Origin: Glutamicibacter sp. JL.03c
Lineage (GTDB): Bacteria; Actinomycetota; Actinomycetes; Actinomycetales; Micrococcaceae
Assembly (NCBI RefSeq): GCF_025854375.1
Contig: NZ_CP107575.1
Coordinates: forward strand, 806,001-870,000
Length of the DNA stretch: 64,000 bases
Direction of reading: 5' to 3'
The notes under the pieces were generated by a model. That model did no database searches, had not been told where the DNA came from, and worked only from the letters and a program-made list of their open reading frames with translations. This document shows, piece after piece, positions 35,894-43,733 of the stretch. The first letter of the stretch is position 1, and the number at the start of each line of letters is the position of its first letter. A program made the translations under genes and the position numbers.

Positions 35894-36853
35894 GTGTCAA
35901 AGAAGAAGTCGGGCACCGACATCACCCGTGTTCCTGAAGCTTACCGTCCCAGCGAAATCGATGATTCAACCGATCCTGAAGGGCGCGCGCGCAAGACCCA
36001 GAACGAAAATGGCGGCAGCAAGCGGAACCTGCACTATCCCGAAGCGCCGGAGGCCTTGCCGGTTGCGGTGGTCGACAACCATACCCATCTGGACTTCCTC
36101 GATGGCACGATCAAGGTCTCTGCCGCTGACGCATTGGCAGCTGCTGCCGCTGTAGGAGTCAAAGGCCTGATCCAGGTGGGCTGCGATGTCCCTTCCTCAG
36201 AATATGCAGTGCAGGTGGCCAATGAATACCCCAATATCCTGGCTGCGGTGGCCATCCACCCGAACGACGCGGCACGACTTGCTGAACGCGATGAACTTGC
36301 CGATGCCCTCAAGCGCATCGAAGAGCTGTCTGCGGACCCTCGGGTGCGAGCCTTGGGGGAAACCGGTCTTGATTACTTCCGTACTGGGGAGGATGGGCGC
36401 GAGGCCCAGGAGCGCTCATTCCGCGAACACTTGCGTATCGCTGTAGAGCAGGGCAAGGCTGTCCAGATCCACGACCGCGATGCGCATGATGATGTGGTGA
36501 AGATCCTCAAAAGCTCCCAGTTGCCGCCGAAAGTCGTATTCCATTGTTTCTCGGGGGATGAGCATTTGGCGGAAATCTGCAACGACAATGGCTGGTACAT
36601 GTCATTTTCCGGAACGGTGACCTTCAAGAATTCCCATGGCTTGCGTGCTGCGCTGAACGTGGCGGACCCGAAGTTGCTGCTCGTGGAAACAGATGCCCCG
36701 TTCTTGACCCCGCATCCATTCCGCGGGAGGCCCAACGCGAGCTACATGATTCCTTATACGACTAGGTTCATGGCAGAAACCAAAGGTGTTGAGCTAGCCG
36801 AATTCTGCGAGCAAATCGAGGCCAATACCCGTGAAGTGTACGGAGCATTCTAG
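35894..36853 (+). CDS. TatD family metal-dependent hydrolase (putative DNase)
   Basis: The 319-aa protein is a TIM-barrel metal hydrolase. The metal site appears as NHTHLD (62-67, His63 and His65). Later blocks are GETGLDYF, FHCFSGD and LVETDAPFLTPHPFRGRPN. A 55-residue N-terminal extension with many charged residues precedes the domain; its role is unclear. The GTG at 35894 follows AAAAGGAT at good spacing. It lies upstream of rpfB, rsmA and ispE, a common order in actinobacteria. TatD homologues have DNase activity in vitro, but the physiological role here is not shown by the sequence. Confidence 0.93.
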   Translation: MSKKKSGTDITRVPEAYRPSEIDDSTDPEGRARKTQNENGGSKRNLHYPEAPEALPVAVVDNHTHLDFLDGTIKVSAADALAAAAAVGVKGLIQVGCDVPSSEYAVQVANEYPNILAAVAIHPNDAARLAERDELADALKRIEELSADPRVRALGETGLDYFRTGEDGREAQERSFREHLRIAVEQGKAVQIHDRDAHDDVVKILKSSQLPPKVVFHCFSGDEHLAEICNDNGWYMSFSGTVTFKNSHGLRAALNVADPKLLLVETDAPFLTPHPFRGRPNASYMIPYTTRFMAETKGVELAEFCEQIEANTREVYGAF

Positions 36854-36885
36854 ACTCGCGGGCTGTGCCCCTCATTACAGGACAC

Positions 36886-36915
36886 TTGCCTTGAATGTAA
36901 CAATTCGGTTACGGT
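36886..36915 (+). promoter_or_regulatory. rpfB promoter with GTAAC-N6-GTTAC site
   Basis: TTGCCT (36886-36891) and TACGGT (36910-36915) are 18 bases apart. Between and partly over them stand GTAAC (36897-36901) and GTTAC (36908-36912), a perfect inverted repeat. Similar half-sites are described for the response regulator MtrA in actinobacteria, which controls Rpf and wall hydrolase genes. This is a resemblance only. Confidence 0.5.
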
Positions 36916-36931
36916 GGATGAGATGTTTGAG

Positions 36932-37080
36932 GTTTTTCCGTCCACTTTATGGGGTGGGGAAGTCCTTGGCAGCCTGATCCTCGCAAATCGTTGCGTCCGG
37001 GAAAAACGGCATGAATCTGACTGATAAGTAGGCAGCGGGTGCTGCTGGGCTCGACGCGAACGACTGAAATAATTTTCGGG
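36932..37080 (+). promoter_or_regulatory. Structured rpfB 5' leader, possible cis-regulatory RNA
   Basis: About 200 bases separate the predicted promoter from the rpfB start. Within them, GTTTTTCC (36932-36939) can pair with GGAAAAAC (37000-37007). CGCAA/TTGCG (36982-36995) and GCAGC/GCTGC (37032-37045) form further hairpins. The segment GAATCTGACTGATAA...GTAGGC (37014-37033) resembles the conserved 3' part of the c-di-AMP (ydaO) riboswitch, which is often found before rpf genes, but the upstream conserved part is not clearly present. Confidence 0.35.
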
Positions 37081-37114
37081 GCTTGAGCCAATAAACGATG
37101 GGGATCTCACTACC

Positions 37115-38293
37115 GTGACTCACTTGCTCAAGAAAAGCTGGGTGAAATACCTGGCTCAGGCGCTCGCCGTGGCTGTGGTTATCGCCGGCGCCGTGTTCTA
37201 TGTTGCTGGCCAGAAGTCGGTAGTCATCTCCGTCGATGGAGTAGACCAGGAAGTCAGCACTCGTGCTGCGACTGTCAGCGCGCTGCTGGAACAGCAGCAG
37301 ATTTCGCTGGATGAACGCGATGAAATCTCCGCAGCCCTCGATTCCAATCTTTCTGATGACCAGAAGATTGACATCAAGCGCAACAAGTCCGTTGAAGTGA
37401 CCGTTGACGGCACCGAACGCGTTGTTCACACCACCGGCATGACCGTGGCTGACGTAGTCAACCAGCTGGATCTCCAAAAGGGATCCGAGATTTCCCTTGA
37501 CGAAAACATGCAGTTGACCGCATTGAGCGACGACTTCGAAGTGATCACTCCGAAAGATTTCACCCTGATCGTGGGCGACAAGAAGAAGGACGTGTCCACC
37601 ACCGCATCGACCGTCAAGGAACTGCTCGACGAGCAGAAAATCAAAGTTGATGACAACGACGAAATCAACGTCAAGGTTGACGACGAGACCGAAAAGAACG
37701 TCAAAGACAGCACCGCCATCGACGCTGGCGCAGAGATCGAGGTTATCGAGGTCAACGTCAAGACCTGGGACGAAACCCGCGACATCGACTTCGAGACCAA
37801 GCAAGTCAAGGACAAGTCCCTGGATAAAGGCGATACCGAAGTCAAGACCGAAGGCAAAAAGGGCGAACGCGAACTGACCCTGCGCCAGGAAACCCGCAAC
37901 GGCAAGAAGGGCGAGGAAGAAGTCCTCAAGTCCAAGGTCACCAAGGAACCTGTCGCTGAAGTGATTCGCGTTGGCACCAAGGAAGAAAAAAAGGAAGAGA
38001 AGAAGGAAGAATCCTCTTCGAAGCCTTCAACCAACACCGGAAATATCTCGGCAACGTGGAAGGCGCTGGCTAAGTGCGAATCCGGCGGAAACTGGGCCAT
38101 CAACTCCGGCAATGGCTACTACGGCGGCCTGCAGTTCTCGGCCTCGTCCTGGCGAGCAGTGGGCGGCACCAAATATGCGCCATTGCCACACCAGGCAACC
38201 CCCCAGGAACAGATCGCAGCCGCTGAAAAGCTCCGCGCCTCCGGAGGCTGGGGCCACTGGCCAGCCTGCTCGTCGAAGCTGGGCCTGCGCTAG
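37115..38293 (+). CDS. rpfB: Resuscitation-promoting factor RpfB (DUF348-G5-Rpf)
   Basis: This surface-anchored muralytic enzyme of 392 aa stimulates growth resumption from dormancy. A membrane anchor (residues 12-32) is followed by three ubiquitin-like DUF348 repeats (about 36-75, 91-130 and 148-190), a G5 domain (about 213-288), a Lys/Glu/Ser linker and the Rpf lysozyme-like domain (about 310-390). That domain carries the catalytic Glu322 in KCESGGNW, and Cys321 can form a disulfide with Cys385. The GTG at 37115 has only weak upstream complementarity. The ksgA/rsmA gene follows. Regulation by the leader and promoter site above is suggested. Confidence 0.95.
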   Translation: MTHLLKKSWVKYLAQALAVAVVIAGAVFYVAGQKSVVISVDGVDQEVSTRAATVSALLEQQQISLDERDEISAALDSNLSDDQKIDIKRNKSVEVTVDGTERVVHTTGMTVADVVNQLDLQKGSEISLDENMQLTALSDDFEVITPKDFTLIVGDKKKDVSTTASTVKELLDEQKIKVDDNDEINVKVDDETEKNVKDSTAIDAGAEIEVIEVNVKTWDETRDIDFETKQVKDKSLDKGDTEVKTEGKKGERELTLRQETRNGKKGEEEVLKSKVTKEPVAEVIRVGTKEEKKEEKKEESSSKPSTNTGNISATWKALAKCESGGNWAINSGNGYYGGLQFSASSWRAVGGTKYAPLPHQATPQEQIAAAEKLRASGGWGHWPACSSKLGLR

Positions 38294-38307
38294 AGACCAA
38301 CAAACCT

Positions 38308-38352
38308 AACGACGCGACGCGTTCACCATCACGGTGGGCGCGTCGCGTTGTT
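38308..38352 (+). terminator. rpfB terminator hairpin
   Basis: AACGACGCGACGCG pairs with CGCGTCGCGTTGTT over 14 bp with one G-U pair. The 17-base loop itself folds through CACC/GGTG. A TTATG run follows. It ends the rpfB transcript before the rsmA gene. Confidence 0.7.
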
Positions 38353-38389
38353 ATGTTTGGATCCAACTGACTGAACTAGAATTGGACTT

Positions 38390-39277
38390 GTGATGTCTAA
38401 GGAATCTTTGCCTCTGCTTGGGGCCACCGAAATCCGTCGCCTGGCCGAAGAGCTGGGAATCCGCCCTACCAAGACCCTGGGGCAGAACTTTGTGATTGAT
38501 GGGAACACCATCCGCCGCATTGTCGCAGCCGCCAATGTCGACCCAACTGAAACGGTTCTGGAGGTAGGTCCGGGGCTCGGTTCGCTGACCCTTGGCATCA
38601 TGGATGCGGCAGCCAAAGTTGTTGCCGTGGAAATCGACCCGCCGCTGGCCAAGCGCTTGCCGCAAACCATGGCCGAGTTCCGTCCAGGCCGCGAGGACGA
38701 CCTGACAGTCATCCTCAGTGACGCCATGAAGGTCACCGAGCTGCCAGCGGAGCCGACCTCACTGGTGGCCAATCTGCCATACAACGTCGCAGTTCCGGTG
38801 GTCCTGCACCTGCTGGAACACTTCCCGAGCATCCGCAACGGCCTGGTCATGGTCCAGGACGAAGTAGCCGACCGCATGAGCGCGACGCCGGGAAACAAGA
38901 TCTACGGAGTCCCATCGGTCAAGGGCGCCTGGTACGGCACCATGCGCAAAGCCGGCGTGATCGGCATGAACGTCTTCTGGCCAGCCCCGAAAATCCACTC
39001 CGGGCTGGTTGGCTTCACCCGCGACAAGGACCGCAGCGGCGCTCCGGAGCGCAAGGAAGTGTTCGCCATCATCGATGCCGCTTTCGCGCAACGTCGCAAG
39101 ACCCTGCGTGCCGCTTTGTCCAGCTGGGCCGGTTCGGGCGCACGCGCCGAAAAGATCTTGGTGGCCGCCGGAATCGATCCCAAGGAACGCGGCGAAAAGC
39201 TCGATATCGAGCAGTACATCAACATCGCCCGGGCCGCCAAAGAAGTTCCAGCAGACGTAGCAGACAGCGAGGGCTAA
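38390..39277 (+). CDS. rsmA: 16S rRNA dimethyladenosine transferase
   Basis: RsmA (KsgA) dimethylates A1518 and A1519 of 16S rRNA, needed for small-subunit maturation. The sequence has the N-terminal [12 protein letters not shown], the SAM motif [23 protein letters not shown], and the catalytic [11 protein letters not shown] block. The C-terminal small domain contains KSGLVGF-like and RRKTLRAAL segments. The GTG at 38390 and ATG at 38393 are both possible starts. The ispE gene begins 3 bases after its stop codon. Confidence 0.96.
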   Translation: MMSKESLPLLGATEIRRLAEELGIRPTKTLGQNFVIDGNTIRRIVAAANVDPTETVLEVGPGLGSLTLGIMDAAAKVVAVEIDPPLAKRLPQTMAEFRPGREDDLTVILSDAMKVTELPAEPTSLVANLPYNVAVPVVLHLLEHFPSIRNGLVMVQDEVADRMSATPGNKIYGVPSVKGAWYGTMRKAGVIGMNVFWPAPKIHSGLVGFTRDKDRSGAPERKEVFAIIDAAFAQRRKTLRAALSSWAGSGARAEKILVAAGIDPKERGEKLDIEQYINIARAAKEVPADVADSEG

Positions 39278-39279
39278 CC

Positions 39280-40212
39280 GTGGTACAACAGCGCGTTATC
39301 GCCACAGCCCCGGGAAAGATCAACTGCTACTTCCGGGTGGGGCCACCTCGCGAAGACGGCTACCACGAAGTGGCAAGCCTCTACGTCGCGGTATCCCTGA
39401 CCGAGCAAATCGAAGCCTCGCTACGTACCGATGGCGAACTGCTGCTGAGCCTTGAACCTGATTCGCCAGTGGTCCACGATCCGGAAAACTTTCCGCTGGG
39501 CGAAGGCAACCTCGTGTACCAGGCCGCCCAGCTGCTGCGTGAGCATACCGGGACGACACTAGGCGCGGACCTGCACATTACCAAGCGTGTTCCCATTGCT
39601 GGCGGCATGGGCGGAGGATCGGCGGACGCCGCTGCCACCCTGGTCGCCTGCAACGAATTGTGGCAGACCCATCTGGACCGCGAGGAGCTTGGCCGATTGG
39701 GTGCGCGACTCGGAGCGGACGTGCCTTTTGCGCTGATGGGCGGCGCAGCAATCGGCTTGGGCATCGGAGACCAGCTGGCACCATTGCTAACCCGTGCCAA
39801 AACCCACTGGGTACTGATTCCTGCCAGCTATGGATTGTCCACGCCACGGGTGTATGGCATGCTGGATCGCCTGCGCTCCGGCATGGACATCGAGGTTCCA
39901 AAGGAAATCGACCCAGCGGTCATTGAGGCATTGATGGCCTCCGACGCTCCGGCCCTGGCGCAGGTGCTTGCCAATGACCTGACCCAGGCCTCGCTGGCCT
40001 TGGCTCCGGAGTTGGGCACTATGCGGGACCTTGCCGAAGGCGCGGGCGCCTTGCGAGCCATGGTCTCGGGCTCCGGGCCGACTTTGGCCCTGCTGGTGCG
40101 CGATGGCGAGCACGCCGAAGAAGTGATGGCCCAGCTCGGCGACGAGGTGGGCGTTGCCACCATTGATGTCACTGCACCTGCTGCTGGTGCACGCATCACC
40201 CTCAGCGAGTAA
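39280..40212 (+). CDS. ispE: 4-diphosphocytidyl-2-C-methyl-D-erythritol kinase
   Basis: This GHMP kinase phosphorylates CDP-ME in the MEP pathway to isoprenoid precursors. The N-terminal block APGKINCYFRVG, the ATP-binding PIAGGMGGGSADAAA and the C-terminal VSGSGPTLALLV are all present. The 310-aa length is normal. The GTG at 39280 lies 3 bases after the rsmA stop codon, so the genes are cotranscribed. The linkage rpfB-rsmA-ispE is widely conserved in actinobacteria. Confidence 0.96.
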   Translation: MVQQRVIATAPGKINCYFRVGPPREDGYHEVASLYVAVSLTEQIEASLRTDGELLLSLEPDSPVVHDPENFPLGEGNLVYQAAQLLREHTGTTLGADLHITKRVPIAGGMGGGSADAAATLVACNELWQTHLDREELGRLGARLGADVPFALMGGAAIGLGIGDQLAPLLTRAKTHWVLIPASYGLSTPRVYGMLDRLRSGMDIEVPKEIDPAVIEALMASDAPALAQVLANDLTQASLALAPELGTMRDLAEGAGALRAMVSGSGPTLALLVRDGEHAEEVMAQLGDEVGVATIDVTAPAAGARITLSE

Positions 40213-40280
40213 GGCCCAGCGGGAGCAAGCGAACCCGCCATCGCTGCGTGTAACCACAAAGTTAACTTCCTTGATTGCTC

Positions 40281-40309
40281 TTGTCGTGCGATAAGACTGC
40301 TCATAGGCT
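40281..40309 (+). promoter_or_regulatory. Promoter of the FAD amine oxidase gene
   Basis: TTGTCG (40281-40286) and TAGGCT (40304-40309) are separated by 17 bases. The gene starts about 49 bases after the expected transcription start. Confidence 0.55.
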
Positions 40310-40364
40310 GAGTTCCAAGCGCTAATTTAAAGCGATTCATTTAGGGAATTCAGGTGGTCCACGC

Positions 40365-41735
40365 ATGCTCAATGGCCAGGTATCGCATTGGTGGGAACAA
40401 ATCGGCGTCCCAGAGCCCAGGCCGAAACTTCGCGGGCACAGCACCGTGGATGTCGCTATCGTCGGAGCCGGGTTCACCGGCCTGTGGACCGCCTACTACC
40501 TGGCCAAGGCCAATCCGGACCTGGATATCGCGATTCTCGAAGCCCGCCACGTTGGCTACGGAGCCTCCGGGCGCAATGGCGGGTGGCTGACCAACACCAT
40601 CACCGCAGGCGCGGACCACTACCTCAAAACGCATTCGGTCCAGCAGATCAACGATTTCCAGCTGGCCATGAACCGCACCGTAGATGAAGTCATCAACGTT
40701 TGTGCAGCCGAATCCATCGATGCCGATATTCTTCGTGGCGGAGAATTCGAAGTCGCCTACACGCCGGCACAGGAACAGCGCCTGCGCGCCCATGCCGAGG
40801 TGAACAAGTCCTGGGAACACACCGGAACCAAGCTCTTGGAATCAGCCGAGGCATTAAGCAAGATCAACGTCGCCGGGACCCGCGCGGCCCTGTGGCATCC
40901 GCACGCCGCGAGAGTTCATCCAGCAAAACTCGTGCGCGGACTCGCCGAGGCTGTAGAACGCCTTGGCGTGAAAATCTATGAAGATACGCGGGTCAAGGCA
41001 ATCCGTCCTCGGCAACTCGAGTTGGATGGCGGAACGGTCAATACGACATATATCGTCCGCGCCACCGAAGGATTCACAGCACAGCTGGCCGGACACAAGA
41101 GATTGTGGCTGCCCATGAACTCTTCGATGATCGTCACCGAACCATTGCCTGAATCCGTCTGGGAAGAATTGAATTGGAGCGCCGGCGAAGTGCTGGGGGA
41201 CTACGCCCACGTGTACATGTACGCTCAGCGCACCGCCGATGACCGGATTGCCATTGGCGGTCGAGGAGTGCCCTACAAATATGGTTCGCGCACCGACATG
41301 GATGGACAGACACCGCAGAGCACCATCACCGGGCTTCAAGAAATCCTGTACCGGATGTTCCCGCAAACACAACAGGCAAAAATTGCCCATGCCTGGTCCG
41401 GTGTGCTCGGTGTGCCACGTGACTGGGCGGCAACTGTGGGTCTGGATCCGCAGACCGGCATCGGCTGGGCCGGCGGGTACGTCGGCACCGGAGTGGCCAC
41501 CACCAACCTTTCCGGCAGGACCTTGCGCGACTTGATCTTGGGGCAGGAGACGGACCTAACCCGGTTGCCATGGGTCAATCACGAGGTGCGCAAATGGGAG
41601 CCCGAGCCGCTGCGCTGGCTGGCCACTAAAGGGCTTTATGCCGCCTACGGCCAGGCGGATCGAAGCGAGCTCAAGGGCCGGGAAGAGTCGTCAACTCTGG
41701 CCCTCATCGCTGATAAGATCACCGGCAAGCCATAG
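40365..41735 (+). CDS. FAD-dependent oxidoreductase, DAO family (amine/amino-acid oxidase-like)
   Basis: The 456-aa flavoprotein carries a dinucleotide fold VAIVGAGFTGLWTAYYL (30-46), the second FAD block ASGRNGGWL, and a C-terminal HAWSGVLGVPRDWAATVG with the WAGGYVGTGVATTNLSGRTL FAD end. The closest annotated relatives by motif are gamma-glutamylputrescine oxidases (PuuB/OrdL), but the substrate cannot be fixed. A promoter lies upstream, and the gene is alone. It is the last housekeeping-like gene before the accessory stretch. The start ATG 40365 has AGGTGG upstream at long spacing. Confidence 0.85.
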   Translation: MLNGQVSHWWEQIGVPEPRPKLRGHSTVDVAIVGAGFTGLWTAYYLAKANPDLDIAILEARHVGYGASGRNGGWLTNTITAGADHYLKTHSVQQINDFQLAMNRTVDEVINVCAAESIDADILRGGEFEVAYTPAQEQRLRAHAEVNKSWEHTGTKLLESAEALSKINVAGTRAALWHPHAARVHPAKLVRGLAEAVERLGVKIYEDTRVKAIRPRQLELDGGTVNTTYIVRATEGFTAQLAGHKRLWLPMNSSMIVTEPLPESVWEELNWSAGEVLGDYAHVYMYAQRTADDRIAIGGRGVPYKYGSRTDMDGQTPQSTITGLQEILYRMFPQTQQAKIAHAWSGVLGVPRDWAATVGLDPQTGIGWAGGYVGTGVATTNLSGRTLRDLILGQETDLTRLPWVNHEVRKWEPEPLRWLATKGLYAAYGQADRSELKGREESSTLALIADKITGKP

Positions 41736-42111
41736 GGGGGAGCGGGCTACCGGGCAGCATCAGTATTAGCCATGGTTGACGGAACAGCACGTTCGTCGGG
41801 CCGGGGTGAATGAATACGTTTTGAACTGCGCTCGACTTGGGATGTGACTGATAATCGTTGGCAGATTCTTACTGTCTGGAAACTTAGGCCCAACTTCAAT
41901 GTTTAGCCCCACGTTGGCACGTTCCCAACATTCATGCGGGCAAAGCTAAGCAATCGATACGGAAATTAGCGGATCCAAATTCAAATTGGTCCGAGCACTA
42001 CTTGAGTATTCCACGTCGAGGTCCGTAGGGCTGGGTTCCAAATGGAGATGAATGGCAAAGGGCCGGTCGCAGCCAATCATTTAGTTCTGTTGGCCTCCAA
42101 CTTAAGTATGA

Positions 42112-42140
42112 TTGTTCATCTAAAAGGCTTTGATTAGTGT
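42112..42140 (+). promoter_or_regulatory. Candidate promoter for the small membrane protein gene
   Basis: TTGTTC (42112-42117) and TAGTGT (42135-42140) with a 17-base spacer. It would give a leader of about 97 bases containing the hairpin at 42162-42193. Confidence 0.45.
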
Positions 42141-42161
42141 GTATATAGAAAATCTTTGAGA

Positions 42162-42193
42162 TGTTCGTGTGGTGAAGTTTGAACCACCGAACA
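42162..42193 (+). repeat. Imperfect inverted repeat in the leader of the small membrane protein gene
   Basis: TGTTCG-T-GTGGT pairs with ACCACCGAACA around a 9-base loop, with one bulged base. It could be an operator or a leader hairpin; there is no U-run after it. Confidence 0.4.
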
Positions 42194-42243
42194 TGCACGT
42201 ATAACAAAGGTTTGCCATAGATCCACGATCAGTGAGGGAGAAA

Positions 42244-42531
42244 ATGCTGAAATATCTAGGACTCTCCAGCGACGATTCCGACGGTACTCTGCCAATTTGG
42301 CAAGGCGTCGACAAGAAAAAACGAGCGTTCGCGTTCTTAGGGTCTTTTGTTCTTGCCGCAGCAATGTATTTCCTAACGTCTTGGTTGCTTTCAGATGTCC
42401 AACAGGACAGCTTCGCAAAATATGTACCAGGCATATTTGCCTCGATGACACTACTGCTCGCCACTGTGATTTCTGAGCGTTCCCTTTTGAGAGCAAAAGA
42501 AAAACTTGGGCACCACGAAGATGAGAGGTAA
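42244..42531 (+). CDS. Small two-helix membrane protein, unknown
   Basis: The 95-aa product has a short soluble N-terminus (MLKYLGLSSDDSDG), two transmembrane segments (about AFAFLGSFVLAAAMYFLTSWLL and YVPGIFASMTLLLATVIS) and a charged C-terminus (RAKEKLGHHEDER). ATG 42244 follows GAGGGAG by 3 bases, and an in-frame GTG lies at 42232. No family is recognised. Longer frames on the opposite strand at the same place have no hydrophobic pattern or ribosome binding site. Its small size and pairing with the unknown exported-looking gene to the right could suit an immunity-type or accessory protein, which is speculation. Confidence 0.6.
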   Translation: MLKYLGLSSDDSDGTLPIWQGVDKKKRAFAFLGSFVLAAAMYFLTSWLLSDVQQDSFAKYVPGIFASMTLLLATVISERSLLRAKEKLGHHEDER

Positions 42532-42779
42532 AACCTTATCAACTCGTGTTCCAGATCTATTTGGGAGAAATCCCTAGTGTTGAATAAACCGTTGCAGTGC
42601 CTTGTTCAGGAGCATTGGTCGGTCGTTATTTGATTGCTGCCCCCAGCGGCGCATTGGCAACTGAACCGTCAGCAGTTTCGCCTGCTCTTGGTTCCAGCGC
42701 TTATCATGCTTCCGTGAGAGTAAGTTTGCATTCGGAACATTTTGGGAAGTGCCCAACCAGAACTACGCGCGCGTATGAC

Positions 42780-42782
42780 TAG
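42780..42782 (+). other. In-frame amber (TAG) stop between two open segments
   Basis: The frame of the unknown gene at 42834 stays open on both sides of this TAG: from about 42597 to it, and from 42783 (LAGDIPDSG) to 43221. The left segment includes a signal-peptide-like ALVGRYLIAAPSGALA. A sequencing error, pseudogene or true short gene would all look like this. Confidence 0.5.
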
Positions 42783-42833
42783 CTCGCTGGGGATATTCCT
42801 GACTCTGGTGCGGCTGAAGAACTGACACCAACA

Positions 42834-43223
42834 ATGCTGTTGACCATTAATGAATCAAGGGTCGCTGCTGGTAAGGCGCCTCTCGGGAAAAACGTAAAAG
42901 CCATGCGGTACTTCGATTCGGGGCGCATCGTGGCTCTAAATTCCAACGGTGAAGTTATTTCTGAAGTCAGTTCCGCGTACTCGACCAGTTCGCTGAACCA
43001 GAGTTCAGGAGACTTGATCCTTGCCCAGCCAGCTAGCGCTAAGTCAGAGGTAAAAAGGTTCATCAAGGCATGTTTCGGGCTCGGGTTACAAGGAGCCACC
43101 ACACTTGAAGCCCTTGTACAGGAACTTGCAACGCCTAAAAATGCAGTGAAGTTCATTATCCGCCGTCTCGGCTGGTTCGGCGCGATTAGTTGCTTGGGCG
43201 GCGTCATCTATGAGTACATCTAG
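42834..43223 (+). CDS. Unknown short protein with C-terminal two-Cys hydrophobic tail; probably 3' part of a decayed gene
   Basis: From ATG 42834 the frame gives 129 aa with no known family. The first half is polar and repeats Ser/Ala. The last 50 residues (from CFGLGLQG to SCLGGVIYEYI) form two amphipathic helices between two Cys residues 38 apart. The same frame continues upstream of the ATG (LAGDIPDSGAAEELTPT) to a TAG at 42780 and beyond it, in a 61-codon segment with a signal-like stretch. No ribosome binding site precedes ATG 42834. I take it as the intact 3' part of an exported protein gene broken by the stop and perhaps a frameshift. Confidence 0.5.
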   Translation: MLLTINESRVAAGKAPLGKNVKAMRYFDSGRIVALNSNGEVISEVSSAYSTSSLNQSSGDLILAQPASAKSEVKRFIKACFGLGLQGATTLEALVQELATPKNAVKFIIRRLGWFGAISCLGGVIYEYI

Positions 43224-43342
43224 AATTCTTCTCGACTCATCGAATTTCTGATTTTAGGATGTCGTACCGATCTACTTTTTGGTTAGCATGGTCGGCATTA
43301 TGCTGAAGCGCGTCCCGACTGGGATATACGGGTTTAGGTTTT

Positions 43343-43621
43343 TTACAGCCCCTCTACGCGATATTCGCGCTTGATGCCCGCGGTTCCTTGGCCCCACGCG
43401 CTATCGCGGACCCGCACCTGATGCGCTTCGAAGGCTGACGGATCGGTGAATTCTTCGGCGACATTCCAAATCCAAGGATCCTCGGTGGGAGTCACGTGGA
43501 ACGAGAGGCAGCCAGCTTCTGCCGTCGTGAGCTGCACGTGGACAGGCAGGAGCTGATTCACGCTATCTGCTTCTGATTGGCTGGAGCATATAAGGCGCCC
43601 GGTCAGGCTAACAATTCCCAT
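43343..43621 (-). CDS. ABM-domain protein (putative quinol monooxygenase)
   Basis: The 92-aa protein has the small ferredoxin-like alpha/beta ABM fold pattern. A strand (GIVSLTGRLIC) leads to a helix, then TTAEAGCLSFHVTPTEDPWIWNVAEEFTDPSAFEAHQ, which is typical of the family. The substrate is unknown, and the YgiN-type assignment rests on the pattern alone. The start is ATG 43621. No operon partner is evident. Confidence 0.75.
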   Translation of the reverse strand: MGIVSLTGRLICSSQSEADSVNQLLPVHVQLTTAEAGCLSFHVTPTEDPWIWNVAEEFTDPSAFEAHQVRVRDSAWGQGTAGIKREYRVEGL

Positions 43622-43678
43622 GATCCGAGTCTGCCACGCAGCCCTCGAATCAGTGGCACCGGAGGCAGAATACGACGC

Positions 43679-43706
43679 TGGCCCGGAACCATCTGGTTCC
43701 GGGCCA
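43679..43706 (-). terminator. Hairpin downstream of the ABC-F gene
   Basis: A perfect 12-bp stem (TGGCCCGGAACC) with a 4-base loop lies 28 bases after the stop codon of the ABC-F gene. It lacks a U-run and may be a weak or Rho-type site. Confidence 0.5.
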
Positions 43707-43733
43707 ACAACTACACGGTGAGGCTAGAAATGA

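Larger units (their letters stand above)
41736..42243. other. Gene-poor stretch of about 500 bases
   Basis: No convincing gene is seen on either strand. The base composition is more A/T-rich than the neighbouring genes. The stretch holds the candidate promoter and hairpin of the next small gene, and a short unknown inverted repeat. Several open frames on the minus strand in its right end lack ribosome binding sites. Confidence 0.5.

Noticed and set aside
42120-42542. Minus-strand frames (140 and 120 aa) opposite the small membrane protein
   Set aside because: They have no ribosome binding site or hydrophobic pattern, and the plus-strand frame has both.
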